Shown piece after piece: positions 25,003-34,876 of a DNA stretch of 64,000 bases. The notes under the pieces are model-generated. The model saw nothing but the letters and a program-made list of their open reading frames with translations, searched no databases and was not told where the DNA came from. The stretch lies in NCBI RefSeq assembly GCF_900162725.1, contig NZ_LT799418.1:2022739-2086738 (forward strand), read 5' to 3'. Numbering within the stretch: position 1 is the stretch's first letter; every line of letters starts with the position of its first letter. Origin of the DNA: Parabacteroides sp. Marseille-P3160. GTDB lineage: Bacteria; Bacteroidota; Bacteroidia; Bacteroidales; Tannerellaceae. Position numbers and translations under genes: made by a program.

Positions 25003-26857
25003 TGGAAAATCCTTCTTTTAGCATTGTTTTATGTACACAAACGGGATGATTGCCTAGGTTTTGGATAACATATTCGCCCATACTTGCAGGAATAATAACT
25101 ATGTCCATAAAATTCTGGATATAGTAATGTTCCGGATTACTAACAGACTGTATCCTAACTTTCTCTCCATCAACCAATGACAAAACATGAAATACCCCGT
25201 TAGTGTTATCTTTAATCGTCTTCATAAACTCCAATCGTCTCAAACTGAAATACAAAAGATCGTGTTCTCCGATAAGATACTCTGCCCATTCTTCTCCTTT
25301 TCTTATTTCTTTGGGAGCTTGTACTAAGTGCTTCTTCACCCAAGACTCTTTTCTTTCTTGAGAAACAACGCGCTCACCATGCCATGTGTGAATAGGTCGA
25401 GGTTTTCCATCAAAATCAGCCCTCAGATAGTCATAAAGTTTGTAGGTGTATGAACCTATTGTTAGACTTCCAATTTCGAGTACCACCTGATTTCTTCCTG
25501 ATGAATGAATAGTTCCTGCCGGCAATAATACTTGTAAACCAGGATTGGATGCTTCGGCATGTATATACTTTTCGTAATCGACAGGAGTGAAATCTTTTTC
25601 GGAGATTTTTACTTTGTCTATGAACTCTTGTGGATCAATATTTTCTTTGAAGCCCACATATGTTTTTGCATTATGACCTGTTGCTACTACATAGTAGCTT
25701 TCGTCTTGTCTGCCTAATTCATTATAATTTTCGATATTATAATCATGTCCGGAGTGTACCTGAATAGACATATTGCCACTACTATGGAAGCTATCATCAT
25801 AATTGAAGCGGATAGGGAAATATCCTCCAAATTTATTAACACAATCTTTTCCCATCAGATTGATCCCTTCCGTTTGTACGAATGTAAAGAAAGGAAATTC
25901 TATTTTTTTGTCACCGACCTCTATCACCACACTGACTTCCATGGGTATTAGGTCAAATACCCAAGCGCAGTTGCGCATTGTATCAGGAAGATTTCGTAAT
26001 TTCTTTACATACGTTCCACCCCAAACACCCTCCAAATAAACAGGTTTACAACGCAAGGGGTATGTTACCAAAGAAGAAAAGATTGCATATAATCCTTCTT
26101 TCGGTATTAATTGGATCTCATTGGGCTTATCAGATGCCAGATAGTAGTCTATAACTTTCTCTTGCAAGAGTTCTCCTCTCAGATGGATGGCTTGTTCAAA
26201 GTCTACATAATAACACCGGCGTATTGTTTCTTTTACAGGACGGGCTGTTCTATCTCCTATATTGATATAAGAGCCACGTTTGATTCGTAAAATACTTTCC
26301 TTCGGCGTCACATCAAAATAGCAGATAAAGTCATATAGAGATCTGAGCAGTTTAATGGTACATCCATATCCAAAAACAATAATTATTTTCCCTTGTTCTG
26401 TTTTTTCACTTTTCGATGCACTAAGTTTTGTTTCGAGCACATTTAGATTTTCTCTGTTGATAATACCCTCATACCCCCCTTTAAATATTTTACCAAATAA
26501 TGAAACCGGATCTTTTTTCTTATCAACATCAAGATAGCTACCCAGTTCCTTATCTAAAACGTCACTGGTTTTATGAACAGTTGAAAAGTCTATTATTTCC
26601 AAAGGAACAGACTTCAATTTAAGGCTCTGTGTAATAAGATTAATTACTTGACACCATTGGGCACTTATATAGCCGTCAAATGCCGCTATTATGTTCTTAC
26701 CCGGCGTTTCCTTGATTTTTTTACTGAAAATATTACTAAGATATTCTGCTGTCTGATTTGTTCCGGATATAACGGAATTAATTACGTTTTCTTCTATTAC
26801 CGGCTTGTTGACTACAGATAAATCGTCAAAAGGGTAGGGGTTGTACATGAAACTCAT
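24995..26857 (-). CDS. Mannose-6-phosphate isomerase-like protein with N-terminal extra domain
   Basis: A 620-aa protein, much longer than a simple type I phosphomannose isomerase (about 300-400 aa). The C-terminal half (from about residue 270) has the cupin metal-site pattern: YLEGVWGGTYVKKL, SIQVHSGHDYN, ESYYVV and LLPAGTIHSSGRNQVVLEIG. The N-terminal about 250 residues resemble a nucleoside-kinase-like fold with a degenerate P-loop region (IIAAFDGYISAQWC) and a later IIIVFGYGC strand; no intact Walker A is present. The gene heads an operon with the ROK kinase, and its promoter is almost a copy of the SusC promoter of PUL2. A role in sugar-phosphate isomerisation is likely; the N-terminal domain's task is unknown. 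Confidence 0.75.
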   Translation of the reverse strand: MSFMYNPYPFDDLSVVNKPVIEENVINSVISGTNQTAEYLSNIFSKKIKETPGKNIIAAFDGYISAQWCQVINLITQSLKLKSVPLEIIDFSTVHKTSDVLDKELGSYLDVDKKKDPVSLFGKIFKGGYEGIINRENLNVLETKLSASKSEKTEQGKIIIVFGYGCTIKLLRSLYDFICYFDVTPKESILRIKRGSYINIGDRTARPVKETIRRCYYVDFEQAIHLRGELLQEKVIDYYLASDKPNEIQLIPKEGLYAIFSSLVTYPLRCKPVYLEGVWGGTYVKKLRNLPDTMRNCAWVFDLIPMEVSVVIEVGDKKIEFPFFTFVQTEGINLMGKDCVNKFGGYFPIRFNYDDSFHSSGNMSIQVHSGHDYNIENYNELGRQDESYYVVATGHNAKTYVGFKENIDPQEFIDKVKISEKDFTPVDYEKYIHAEASNPGLQVLLPAGTIHSSGRNQVVLEIGSLTIGSYTYKLYDYLRADFDGKPRPIHTWHGERVVSQERKESWVKKHLVQAPKEIRKGEEWAEYLIGEHDLLYFSLRRLEFMKTIKDNTNGVFHVLSLVDGEKVRIQSVSNPEHYYIQNFMDIVIIPASMGEYVIQNLGNHPVCVHKTMLKEGFSND

Positions 26858-27060
26858 ACGTCTGTTATTTTTAGATTATTGTTTGATATTCAAATTTTAT
26901 AAATTTAGCATGTATCGATAATTTTCTCATAATCTGATACTTATTTTGATTCGATGGTGTATGTCTCAATTTTTGATAATATATTCCGATAGTCTTCGTT
27001 ATTTTCTTTCATTATTCAATTTAAAGTTTTTGATGCACTAAATAATTAATTAGTTCTTTA

Positions 27061-27118
27061 TATATTTGCACCACACTACAGTAAACAATATAGTGTGGTG
27101 TGGTGTGGTGCAAATATA
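27061..27118. promoter_or_regulatory. Palindromic operator between the isomerase operon and gntR
   Basis: Arms 27061-27079 and 27100-27118 match at 18 of 19 positions as an inverted repeat (arm consensus GTAGTGTGGTGCAAATATA). Each arm includes a TATATTTG box, one on each strand, so a bound repressor would cover both divergent promoters. The same 19-mer is present once, perfectly, at 41953-41971 before the SusC gene. The gene-free DNA at 26858-27186 holds this site and little else. Confidence 0.75.
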
Positions 27119-27141
27119 GAGATATAAAATATATATTGCAA
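27111..27141 (-). promoter_or_regulatory. Promoter of the isomerase-kinase operon
   Basis: On the - strand a TTG (-33 element, 27139-27141) is followed after exactly 20 bp by TATATTTG (-7 element, 27111-27118), the standard Bacteroides promoter layout. The leader to the ATG at 26857 is about 250 nt. Sequence and spacing are nearly those of the SusC promoter at 41964-41994. Confidence 0.75.
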
Positions 27142-27186
27142 TAGTAATTGCTCTTTTTAGCGAAAAAAAGATTTATATTGATAATT

Positions 27187-28221
27187 ATGAAGACTGAAAT
27201 CTGCATAAATGAAAATTCAAAAACGCCTGTATATAAACAGATTATAGAATCTATTATAGATTTGGTCAATGCGAGGTATTTTAAAGAAAATGATCTTTTA
27301 CCCTCTATGAACGAATTATCTGTTGAACTTGGCATTTCTAAGGAAACAATAAAAAAGGCATATTCTATACTTCGAGAGAGAGGTGTTATTCATGCGACAC
27401 AAGGAAAAGGATTCTATATTTCCAAAGTTGATGATAATAAAAAGATAAATATTTTATTGTTGTTTGACAAATTAAGTACCTATAAGCAGGTCCTTTTTTC
27501 TTCTTTCGAGTCTCATATTGATAGTAATGTTGAAATAACTATTCGTTTGCATAATCAGGATATTGATCTCTTTGAACAATTTGTTGATGAAAATCTTGAC
27601 TTATTTGATTACTACGTCATTACCCCTCACTTTCCATTAATGCAAGATATACAAAAAAGATTACTCAAAACCTTAAAGAGAATTCCAAACAGGAAGCTAT
27701 TATTGTTAGATGTAAATATTGAAAAACTACCAGGTAATTTTGGCGCTGTTTATCAGGATTTTAAAAAAGATGTGCATATCGGTTTAATGCAGGGAATTGA
27801 TAAACTTAAAAGATCTTCTAAATTAAACGTAATAACAATGCCGACCAGTTTATATGGTTCTTTGATTATAAAAGGAGTCGAAGAGTTTTGCTCTGTGAAT
27901 AAAATTAATGTAGAATTTCATCATAGTATAACTCCTGAAATAATTCGGAAGAAAGAAATATATCTGATCTTGAATGGTCAGTTGGACATAGAGTTGATCG
28001 AACTTGTCAGATACGCCAAACAGATGAATTATAAAATAGGGAAAGATATAGGCATTATATCCTATAATGAATCTCCAATAAACGAGATTATACTAAACGG
28101 GCTAACAACTATTTCTACCGATTTCAATCAGATGGGTAAACTGGCAGCTCAAATGATCAACGAGAAAGCGCTTAGAAAAGTTAGATGCGAATTCCGTATG
28201 ACAAGAAGAAATTCCTTCTAG
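27187..28221 (+). CDS. GntR-family regulator with LacI-like sensor domain
   Basis: Transcription factor of 344 aa from the ATG at 27187; earlier in-frame starts fall in the promoter region. Residues 10-80 are a GntR winged helix (PVYKQIIESIIDLVN, LLPSMNELSVELGISKETIKKAYSILRERGVIHATQGKGFYIS). The rest is a periplasmic-binding-protein-like sensor (INILLLFDKLSTYKQVL, NGLTTISTDFNQMGKLAAQMI), the arrangement of AraR-type sugar-responsive regulators. It is transcribed away from the isomerase operon and shares the palindromic operator with it, so autoregulation and control of PUL2 are likely. The inducer may be a monosaccharide or phosphosugar produced by PUL2 enzymes (inference). Confidence 0.88.
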   Translation: MKTEICINENSKTPVYKQIIESIIDLVNARYFKENDLLPSMNELSVELGISKETIKKAYSILRERGVIHATQGKGFYISKVDDNKKINILLLFDKLSTYKQVLFSSFESHIDSNVEITIRLHNQDIDLFEQFVDENLDLFDYYVITPHFPLMQDIQKRLLKTLKRIPNRKLLLLDVNIEKLPGNFGAVYQDFKKDVHIGLMQGIDKLKRSSKLNVITMPTSLYGSLIIKGVEEFCSVNKINVEFHHSITPEIIRKKEIYLILNGQLDIELIELVRYAKQMNYKIGKDIGIISYNESPINEIILNGLTTISTDFNQMGKLAAQMINEKALRKVRCEFRMTRRNSF

Positions 28222-28307
28222 TCGGAAAATGACGAGAATGATTTTTTAATTTGACAGCGCCCACGAGTAACGGGATATTCGGTACGTCCTAAAGAAAGAA
28301 TATCTCC

Positions 28308-31115
28308 TTAATCATCATATGTCAAAATGGTTTCCAATAGCTCTGCGGATAGCTCATACTCAGGAATAAACGAATCGCCGGCAGCATACTGTAGCAAACT
28401 GGTCTTTAGTTGACGTGCCGCCGGACGGTTTTCTGCATTCGTATCTAAATCCATAGCGCATACCAAGAGTTTACCTATTCCTACTCTTGTTTCGAAAATT
28501 ACACCCAACTTATAGTTTCGCTCATAATTATCTATAGGCTGAACGATAGGGCGGAAACCCTTTGGCGAACCGTTTAGGACAATCGCTTTAGACCGGCCAT
28601 TAACGTCGCCCCACACATTCTCCAACTCTTGACAATACGACTCGGGAGCGTTTGCCGCACGAAATGAATCGGCAGCCGTATACCGGCCAATCAAATCAGC
28701 CCATTGCCAGTCGCTGTACTTTTCTGTTGGGAATTGAGCCAATGCCGGATGAGACGCATCGCAAAGCAAACCTAATGTTCCCGGTTGATTGAACAGTCTT
28801 AAATTCCAAAATGCAGGTAAAAATGTACCTTTCAAAGCACTTTGTCCTTTTTTTATTTTAAACAATCTGACGGAATCAGGTTGAAGCATCTTAGGGTTAG
28901 TCGGATATATACCTTTATTGGGATCGGAGAACAACACAACATTTTTCCCTCTCCGCAAAGCTTCTTTGGTTGCTTCATCATAAGCATATACAACCCTTAC
29001 ATTATCAGGGGGCGCCGGTTGCTCGGCAGGATATACCCAAATATGCCAACTGTTGGATACATCCCCGACAATGACGGAAACTTTTAGACGCGTCGCCTTA
29101 TCAATGCCTTTCAGTGACGCAACGATCTTACCCAAAGACGAAACACCTCCGGATTTAATATTAATAACCGGTAAAGATCCTTTTGCAATAGAATGACCGG
29201 CATCATCGACGATTGACCAGGCCGGTTCTACTCTCGTATCAGATTCGTTGGTATAATCAGACAATTCGGAATATGCAACAAAATCTTCCTGATTCGTATA
29301 GATTCTCTTAGGCATCCTTAGTAAGGCAACTTTCGAATCACAAAAATGTCTGAATTCCTGTGGTGTAATTAATCCTTTCGAATCCCAGAATGCATCAAGC
29401 CAACCAACAATGGCTGTACCCTGTCCCGGATAATCACGGGCTTCCAGTAATTGAAACCCACCATGAGGAAATGTACGCAAATTGGCTTCTATCTCTTCTT
29501 TATATAAAAGTACACTAAACTTACCGCTGGCTTCAAAGAAATCATCCGCCTGATCAAACATTCCGCCGGTAATAAGTGACTTTTTATATTCCTCGTAATT
29601 GTACGCTCGCAATGTTCCGGTGTATTTCTTTATTTCTGAAAAATCCGGATACATAGCCCATTGCCCGATTTCATGAGATAAGGTGGGTACCTCTGAACCT
29701 GTTGTCGATTTATCGACGCCACTGCCTCCTATACCGGCAAGCCATCCACGCGAGGAATTCCAACGATCCCAGTCTGTCCGCGGACCCGCAATCCCTCTTT
29801 GTCCGGTTTCGAAGAAATCACCATTTTGGTACGTATCACCGTTTTCACACCTGTAAAGGCGTCGGTTGTCCACATTACGGGCGAGGCTTACCAAGCGATC
29901 AAGCTCTCCGGCCGATTCATTTCCCATTCCCATCAATGCAAAAGACGGATGGTTGCCATATGTCTCCAAAATGTGAAGGAGCTCTTCGGTAATGTACTGA
30001 TCCCGCTCTGCATGTTTACCAAAATGAGGAGCATCCATTGTCCACAGCGGAAGTTCTACCTGGAAGTAGAAACCAAGTTCATCGCCTGCCTGAAAAGCCG
30101 CTTCGGGTGGACACCATGAATGAAAACGCAGGTAATTGAATCCGTGAGCCTTACAGATAGACAGGATACGCAGCCAGTCGGATTTATCCATCGGCGGATA
30201 GCCGGTCAGAGGATATACACACTCATCCACAGGCCCACGAAGCAAAAACGGAACTCCGTTATTGGTAAACTGTTTGTCTTTAATTCCCAATTTGGAATTT
30301 GCATACGTTACCCGTTTTGAGTCGGAATATTTTCCGACCTTAAGAAAAACCTCAACCTGCTGCATAACAGGATTAAATTCGTTCCATTCTTGTCCGGCAA
30401 TATCGAACGGAATTTTAAATTCTCCTCCTTCACTGGGAATAAAAAAAGGTGTCTTTTGTATCGTCGCTTTTATACCCTTCCCTGTCGCATTACCGACTTT
30501 TACTCGTAAATGATCCCGATAAACCTGTACATTCCTGATCCAGACTGGATCAGTAGCACGAAGTTCTATCCGTCCGATTATCCCGTTCCAGTTTCCCTGA
30601 GTGTCTTCCGTAATTCCGTGATTCCATGTGCCGATAGGAATTTTGTAGGTATTATCCACGCAAATGGTTATCATATGTTTTCCGGGTGTCAGTATCCCAA
30701 AATCGTACAAATGAGGTACTGACAAACTATTACGCATTCCCACCGGCTGTCCGTCAATCCATACGTTTGTTTCCCAATGACAACGTTCCAGGAACAATTC
30801 AATCCTTTTTCCGAACCACTCCTGAGGTATATCGACTTCTTTCCGGTACCACGCTTTACCTATATATCTCACCGTTCGTGTTAAGCGCCCGATTGCCGGG
30901 TTTGATGTTTTGACTCCAAACCCTCTTTGTTCACATGAACCGGGTAGTTGTAACGATTCGGAAAATGTTTTATTAAACCATTTTTCCTGTAGGCCGATAT
31001 CATTAGGATCTAGTTTAATTCCCCACAATCCGGCTAATGATTGCCTATAATTACCGGCAAAGCCCGAAATAAAATAACCTGCAAAAAATATAAGTAATAT
31101 TATCCTTTTCCCCAT
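28308..31115 (-). CDS. Glycoside hydrolase family 2 enzyme
   Basis: Exported 935-aa glycosidase with a signal peptide (about residues 1-20). N-terminal jelly-roll domain with the GH2 phrases GKAWYRKEVDIPQEW, RCHWETNVWIDGQPVG and GIIGRIELRA, then an Ig-like domain and a TIM barrel. E400 in MGMGNES is the expected acid/base and E482 in TLSHEIGQW the likely nucleophile. The barrel also has FNYLRFHSWCPPEAAFQAGDELG. About 350 further residues form accessory domains. Substrate could be a beta-galactoside, beta-glucuronide or related sugar; motifs alone do not decide. It lies 132 bp after the isomerase gene on the same strand and converges with gntR. Confidence 0.88.
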   Translation of the reverse strand: MGKRIILLIFFAGYFISGFAGNYRQSLAGLWGIKLDPNDIGLQEKWFNKTFSESLQLPGSCEQRGFGVKTSNPAIGRLTRTVRYIGKAWYRKEVDIPQEWFGKRIELFLERCHWETNVWIDGQPVGMRNSLSVPHLYDFGILTPGKHMITICVDNTYKIPIGTWNHGITEDTQGNWNGIIGRIELRATDPVWIRNVQVYRDHLRVKVGNATGKGIKATIQKTPFFIPSEGGEFKIPFDIAGQEWNEFNPVMQQVEVFLKVGKYSDSKRVTYANSKLGIKDKQFTNNGVPFLLRGPVDECVYPLTGYPPMDKSDWLRILSICKAHGFNYLRFHSWCPPEAAFQAGDELGFYFQVELPLWTMDAPHFGKHAERDQYITEELLHILETYGNHPSFALMGMGNESAGELDRLVSLARNVDNRRLYRCENGDTYQNGDFFETGQRGIAGPRTDWDRWNSSRGWLAGIGGSGVDKSTTGSEVPTLSHEIGQWAMYPDFSEIKKYTGTLRAYNYEEYKKSLITGGMFDQADDFFEASGKFSVLLYKEEIEANLRTFPHGGFQLLEARDYPGQGTAIVGWLDAFWDSKGLITPQEFRHFCDSKVALLRMPKRIYTNQEDFVAYSELSDYTNESDTRVEPAWSIVDDAGHSIAKGSLPVINIKSGGVSSLGKIVASLKGIDKATRLKVSVIVGDVSNSWHIWVYPAEQPAPPDNVRVVYAYDEATKEALRRGKNVVLFSDPNKGIYPTNPKMLQPDSVRLFKIKKGQSALKGTFLPAFWNLRLFNQPGTLGLLCDASHPALAQFPTEKYSDWQWADLIGRYTAADSFRAANAPESYCQELENVWGDVNGRSKAIVLNGSPKGFRPIVQPIDNYERNYKLGVIFETRVGIGKLLVCAMDLDTNAENRPAARQLKTSLLQYAAGDSFIPEYELSAELLETILTYDD

Positions 31116-31247
31116 ATCTTTTTATTTAGTTTTTATATATTAGCAAAATAAGATGAAAATTAAATATTTATTTATTAACGCCTTACAATCTAAAACATCA
31201 AATATTATATTGAGTAACTTTTTCATATTCTATGTTTTTGATAATTG

Positions 31248-32696
31248 CTATTTTATTTCATAAAATTCGAATCCCATGATTTCGGCAAACATAGAAAGTT
31301 CGATACGGAAGTCGCCATCCACCAAGGCAAAGTGTTGTGTAGTGCCAATCTTCAGGATACGTTCAAACAATTCCTTTACCGGAACAACCGGACGGAAAAT
31401 ACTGTGTGAATAGGTCGCCAGCAGATGTTCTCCTTCCAAAGAATCCACCAGGGTGCAGATTAATTTATATTTACCGTTTTCTTCCGCTAATTGTGCCATC
31501 GTTTTTCTTCCCGGGGATATCCGATACCAGGCAAACGGAGCTCCGGCATATTTATAACTGGTTTTGGCGAACCTGACATCTCTTGCAATCAATACATTTT
31601 GCGTATATGCCGGATCATTATGATCATTTGGGCCGGCATGTCCTCCGGCGAAAGTTCCAAAATCTGATTCAATATGGAACGGTTCAATAAAGTTTACATG
31701 CTTTCCGCTAAGCAGTTTAAGCACATAAGTGATTAATCCTGCACCAATATCAGCTTCTGGAACAAGGACCGAATGATTTTCATTAAAGTAAGGATGATAA
31801 AATCCTGCTCTCAATCCGATCAGTTTAAACATCGCCGTATCAATATCATTAAAGACCATTACATCGACATTATATTGAGAAGCCAGCTTTGCCAAACCGA
31901 TAGACGCTTTTACAGAGGCTTCAAATTTTTCCATCTCCACATCATCCATTATTTTGTATTTGGTGAGTAATTCCCCTTTATAATCAGCAAATTCTTTATT
32001 GCTTATTGCAGTGATGGCATCGGCATAAGTCGAGTAGGAAATAAAGCGGATCTCAGGACCGACACGGGTAAAAAGGTTGTACGGATCCATATAGGTTGAC
32101 CACATCGCCTCATTGTAATTAGCGAGTAGCCCGATTGTTGATTGAGATAGAATTTTCTTTACGCGCGCTGCCACTGCAAATTGGCGTATCTGTTTTGTGA
32201 GTTCATCTCTTGTGCCGATAATTACTTTCAGTTGTTTTCTCTCAATACGTGCAACAGAGCCGGAGGCCTCCAGAGAACCTACCAGCGTACCGGAACATAG
32301 ATAATCAATAAAATCATCTTCATCCAGCGTATTTTCAAAAGACATTCTCTCTTTCACAGGATTGACAAACAAGACAGGAATGTCCGGCATATCCCTTAAG
32401 AAGCGTATCCATACAAAATCTTCCGACCATGAGAGAAATTCTGCAATGACGAAATCAACCTTTTCCGAGAAAAAAGAAATCATTGCTTTGTCGAGGTCTT
32501 CCCGCTCATATACGATATCGGTATACACTACGTCAAGAAAAGATCGTAGCGAGTCTGAATTGATGACCGACTCAACTTCTTTTGTTTTTCTTTCTCCGTA
32601 AGTACCGCGTGAAAGTCCTATTCCGAGATTCTTAAACCGGGGTGAAGCCAAAAGCAGGAGGCCGGCTTTGGGTTTTCGGTGTTTATTGTTGCTCAT
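31248..32696 (-). CDS. L-arabinose/L-fucose isomerase-family protein
   Basis: Cytoplasmic ketol-isomerase-type protein of 482 aa. It keeps the fold motifs of AraA/FucI enzymes: VPEADIGAGLITYVLKLLSG (metal-binding Glu region), EPFHIESDFGTFAGGHAG and a late GTTQHFALVDGD with a candidate metal-binding His. Overall it is divergent from true L-arabinose isomerases, so the sugar is uncertain. The start lies inside the last 14 bases of the MFS transporter gene, suggesting coupled translation and that the transported sugar is the isomerase substrate. No kinase or aldolase for L-arabinose or L-fucose is next to it. Confidence 0.75.
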   Translation of the reverse strand: MSNNKHRKPKAGLLLLASPRFKNLGIGLSRGTYGERKTKEVESVINSDSLRSFLDVVYTDIVYEREDLDKAMISFFSEKVDFVIAEFLSWSEDFVWIRFLRDMPDIPVLFVNPVKERMSFENTLDEDDFIDYLCSGTLVGSLEASGSVARIERKQLKVIIGTRDELTKQIRQFAVAARVKKILSQSTIGLLANYNEAMWSTYMDPYNLFTRVGPEIRFISYSTYADAITAISNKEFADYKGELLTKYKIMDDVEMEKFEASVKASIGLAKLASQYNVDVMVFNDIDTAMFKLIGLRAGFYHPYFNENHSVLVPEADIGAGLITYVLKLLSGKHVNFIEPFHIESDFGTFAGGHAGPNDHNDPAYTQNVLIARDVRFAKTSYKYAGAPFAWYRISPGRKTMAQLAEENGKYKLICTLVDSLEGEHLLATYSHSIFRPVVPVKELFERILKIGTTQHFALVDGDFRIELSMFAEIMGFEFYEIK

Positions 32697-33939
32697 ACTG
32701 TATCTTTTTATTATGGTCTTTTAAATAGAAATATTTCCCTGCGATCATCATACCTATTCCACAAATAAGCCAGATAATCGCTAATGACGATATACCGAAT
32801 GATAAACCCAATACGGATTTTATGTATCCCAGGATGATCGGGGCGAAAGACCCGACAGCAAAACCGATCATGATCATTACCCCTGAAGCAGAAGAATGAT
32901 ACTTGGAAGGAATCACATCATAGAGTACCGTATATGTATTTGCATCAAAAAAAGCACGAGCAAAACCAAATCCGGCAAAACCGATGTAAATAACTAATAA
33001 AGTAACAGACTTACCCATTAGTAAAATGAATGGAACCGCGATCAATAATCCAATACCTTGCATTATCATTCGGAAAGAAGGGTTCTTTTTAGCAAAAAAA
33101 TCAGACAATCTTCCAGCGAGCAGAATCCCTACAAAAGCGAATAAGTGAGTGTAAAACATAGAGTGAAAACCAGCAGCAGATAAACTCATTTGGAAATTTT
33201 CATACAGATAAGTGGGCATCCATGTTAGATAACCAGTTAGTACAAATATCAATCCGCTGAAACATAGAGTTAACACGAGTGCTGTTGGTGTTCGAAATAC
33301 AATCCCGAATCCTTCTGCAAAACGAACTTTTTCCTTTACTATTTCTTTTTTATCCATAACCGTTTCTTTTTTATCCTTCAAGCGAAAACCTAAAACAATT
33401 CCATGTATAACGCCAATGGCTCCAAAGAGATAAAAAGCACTTCTCCACCCCCAAATTTCCCCAATATAACCAGCAATATATCCGCTTAGAATAATACCCA
33501 GATAGTAAGCTGTTTGATGGATCGACATAGCAAATGCTCGTGTTTTATCATGATATTGGGCCAACAAAGAATAGTTTGCTGGTCCGAAAAAGGCCTCACC
33601 ACCTCCAGTTGCAATGCTACGTGTCAGGATTAATAAGAGAACCCCGTTGCTTAATCCTGTAAACATGGTTGCAATGCTCCAAAATATAATGCTGATTGTC
33701 ACAATCCACTTCCTACTGAAAATATCACCGACATATCCGGCAAGAGGAACCAGCAAAGCATAAGCAAGATTAAAAATAGTAGCAATTGACCCGATCTGGA
33801 CATCAGATAAGTCCAGGTCGGCCTTTATCAATGGTAAAACCACATTGAAAACCTGCCGGTCCGCCTGATTCAAAAGATAGGCGATCCATAAGAGGGCTAA
33901 AACCTCCCATTTATAATTTGATTTAATCAATTTATTCAT
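32683..33939 (-). CDS. MFS sugar/anion transporter
   Basis: Inner-membrane transporter of 418 aa with about 12 hydrophobic segments. The N-terminal NQADRQVFNVVLPLI and the loop motif GYVGDIFSRKWIVTI match the major facilitator anion:cation symporter-like branch, whose members often carry sugar acids or small sugars. The central loop is rich in Lys/Glu (KDKKETVMDKKEIVKEK). It is 9 bp after the epimerase-like gene and overlaps the isomerase gene, so it probably brings in the monosaccharide released in the periplasm by the PUL2 glycosidases. Confidence 0.85.
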   Translation of the reverse strand: MNKLIKSNYKWEVLALLWIAYLLNQADRQVFNVVLPLIKADLDLSDVQIGSIATIFNLAYALLVPLAGYVGDIFSRKWIVTISIIFWSIATMFTGLSNGVLLLILTRSIATGGGEAFFGPANYSLLAQYHDKTRAFAMSIHQTAYYLGIILSGYIAGYIGEIWGWRSAFYLFGAIGVIHGIVLGFRLKDKKETVMDKKEIVKEKVRFAEGFGIVFRTPTALVLTLCFSGLIFVLTGYLTWMPTYLYENFQMSLSAAGFHSMFYTHLFAFVGILLAGRLSDFFAKKNPSFRMIMQGIGLLIAVPFILLMGKSVTLLVIYIGFAGFGFARAFFDANTYTVLYDVIPSKYHSSASGVMIMIGFAVGSFAPIILGYIKSVLGLSFGISSLAIIWLICGIGMMIAGKYFYLKDHNKKIQYEQQ

Positions 33940-33948
33940 AATAAATTC

Positions 33949-34869
33949 TCAAAACTCATAAAGTTCATATTTGTTGATCCAATTAATTTTTTCCCCGGGG
34001 GCTACATTAATGCCAATATATGGTTCGAGACAAGATGTTGTTGATGAAGCCCAAAACACCATTTTCAATAATTTCTGATTTCCTGTCATTCTTACTCCGG
34101 CTCGCGAGCATCTATTTTCTATTTTAAAAGAATAGGTGTCTTTTTCAGGATCAAACCCGTATACATTATCCATAAAAACAGATTCCCCTCTATAAAGACA
34201 TCTGTTATATTCAATCCTTTCATTTCTGATGATAGCAGGGCCGTCAGCATCTCGCCATTTCCCTTTCGGATTAAAAGAGAGATTGATAACGATATCAGGA
34301 CCAGTAGGATGTCGATCTATTGTAAAAAAATGATGGTTGTATACATCTGTCGATAGAAATTGAGTTCCTGTATTTTCCAAAGTATATTCCAACAGAAATT
34401 CATCATTCAGCAGTTTAATGACTTTTGTATAGACATAAGAAAATAGGTTACCTTGCAAAACATGCCTGAATGTAATTGAAGCATCTTCATGTGATATATT
34501 CCATATTCCTGCATTCATGATTTCATATAGGCTAAACCTATTATAGTTAGTTTCTTTAGGTTTACGTAATGTGCCCACCCCTATTTTTAGGAACTCACCG
34601 TCTACATGTGCTTCATTATATCCAATTGGAGAGAACTCATCCACAGGTCCACAAATGGCATCATGAGCCTTAGGGTCATACTTCTCAAACCATTCACTAA
34701 AATACTGATGGTTTTTATATTCCATCTTGTATATGATACCCGACCAATCAAAACGAGTGCCTTTGTAATAGCCCCTATTAATATCCGGCAGATACAGTTT
34801 TACATTGATATTATTATTGAATATTGTTTTTTCAGGAAAGCTTTTCTGACTGTTAATGACCTGTTGCAT
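33949..34869 (-). CDS. Aldose 1-epimerase-like (galactose-mutarotase fold) protein
   Basis: Protein of 306 aa without a signal peptide. The beta-supersandwich mutarotase fold is suggested by RGYYKGTRFDWSGIIYKMEY at the start, by NHHFFTIDRHPTGPD (candidate catalytic His) and by LEPYIGINVAPGEKINW at the end. It would interconvert anomers of the imported sugar or a related compound. It sits 7 bp after the DUF6259 gene and 9 bp before the transporter gene in the PUL2 operon. The exact sugar is unknown. Confidence 0.78.
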   Translation of the reverse strand: MQQVINSQKSFPEKTIFNNNINVKLYLPDINRGYYKGTRFDWSGIIYKMEYKNHQYFSEWFEKYDPKAHDAICGPVDEFSPIGYNEAHVDGEFLKIGVGTLRKPKETNYNRFSLYEIMNAGIWNISHEDASITFRHVLQGNLFSYVYTKVIKLLNDEFLLEYTLENTGTQFLSTDVYNHHFFTIDRHPTGPDIVINLSFNPKGKWRDADGPAIIRNERIEYNRCLYRGESVFMDNVYGFDPEKDTYSFKIENRCSRAGVRMTGNQKLLKMVFWASSTTSCLEPYIGINVAPGEKINWINKYELYEF

Positions 34870-34876
34870 AGCAAAC

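Noticed and set aside
27021-27335. 104-codon - strand open frame over the GntR promoter and gene start
   Set aside because: It covers the palindromic operator and the winged-helix coding region; no family match or start signal supports it.
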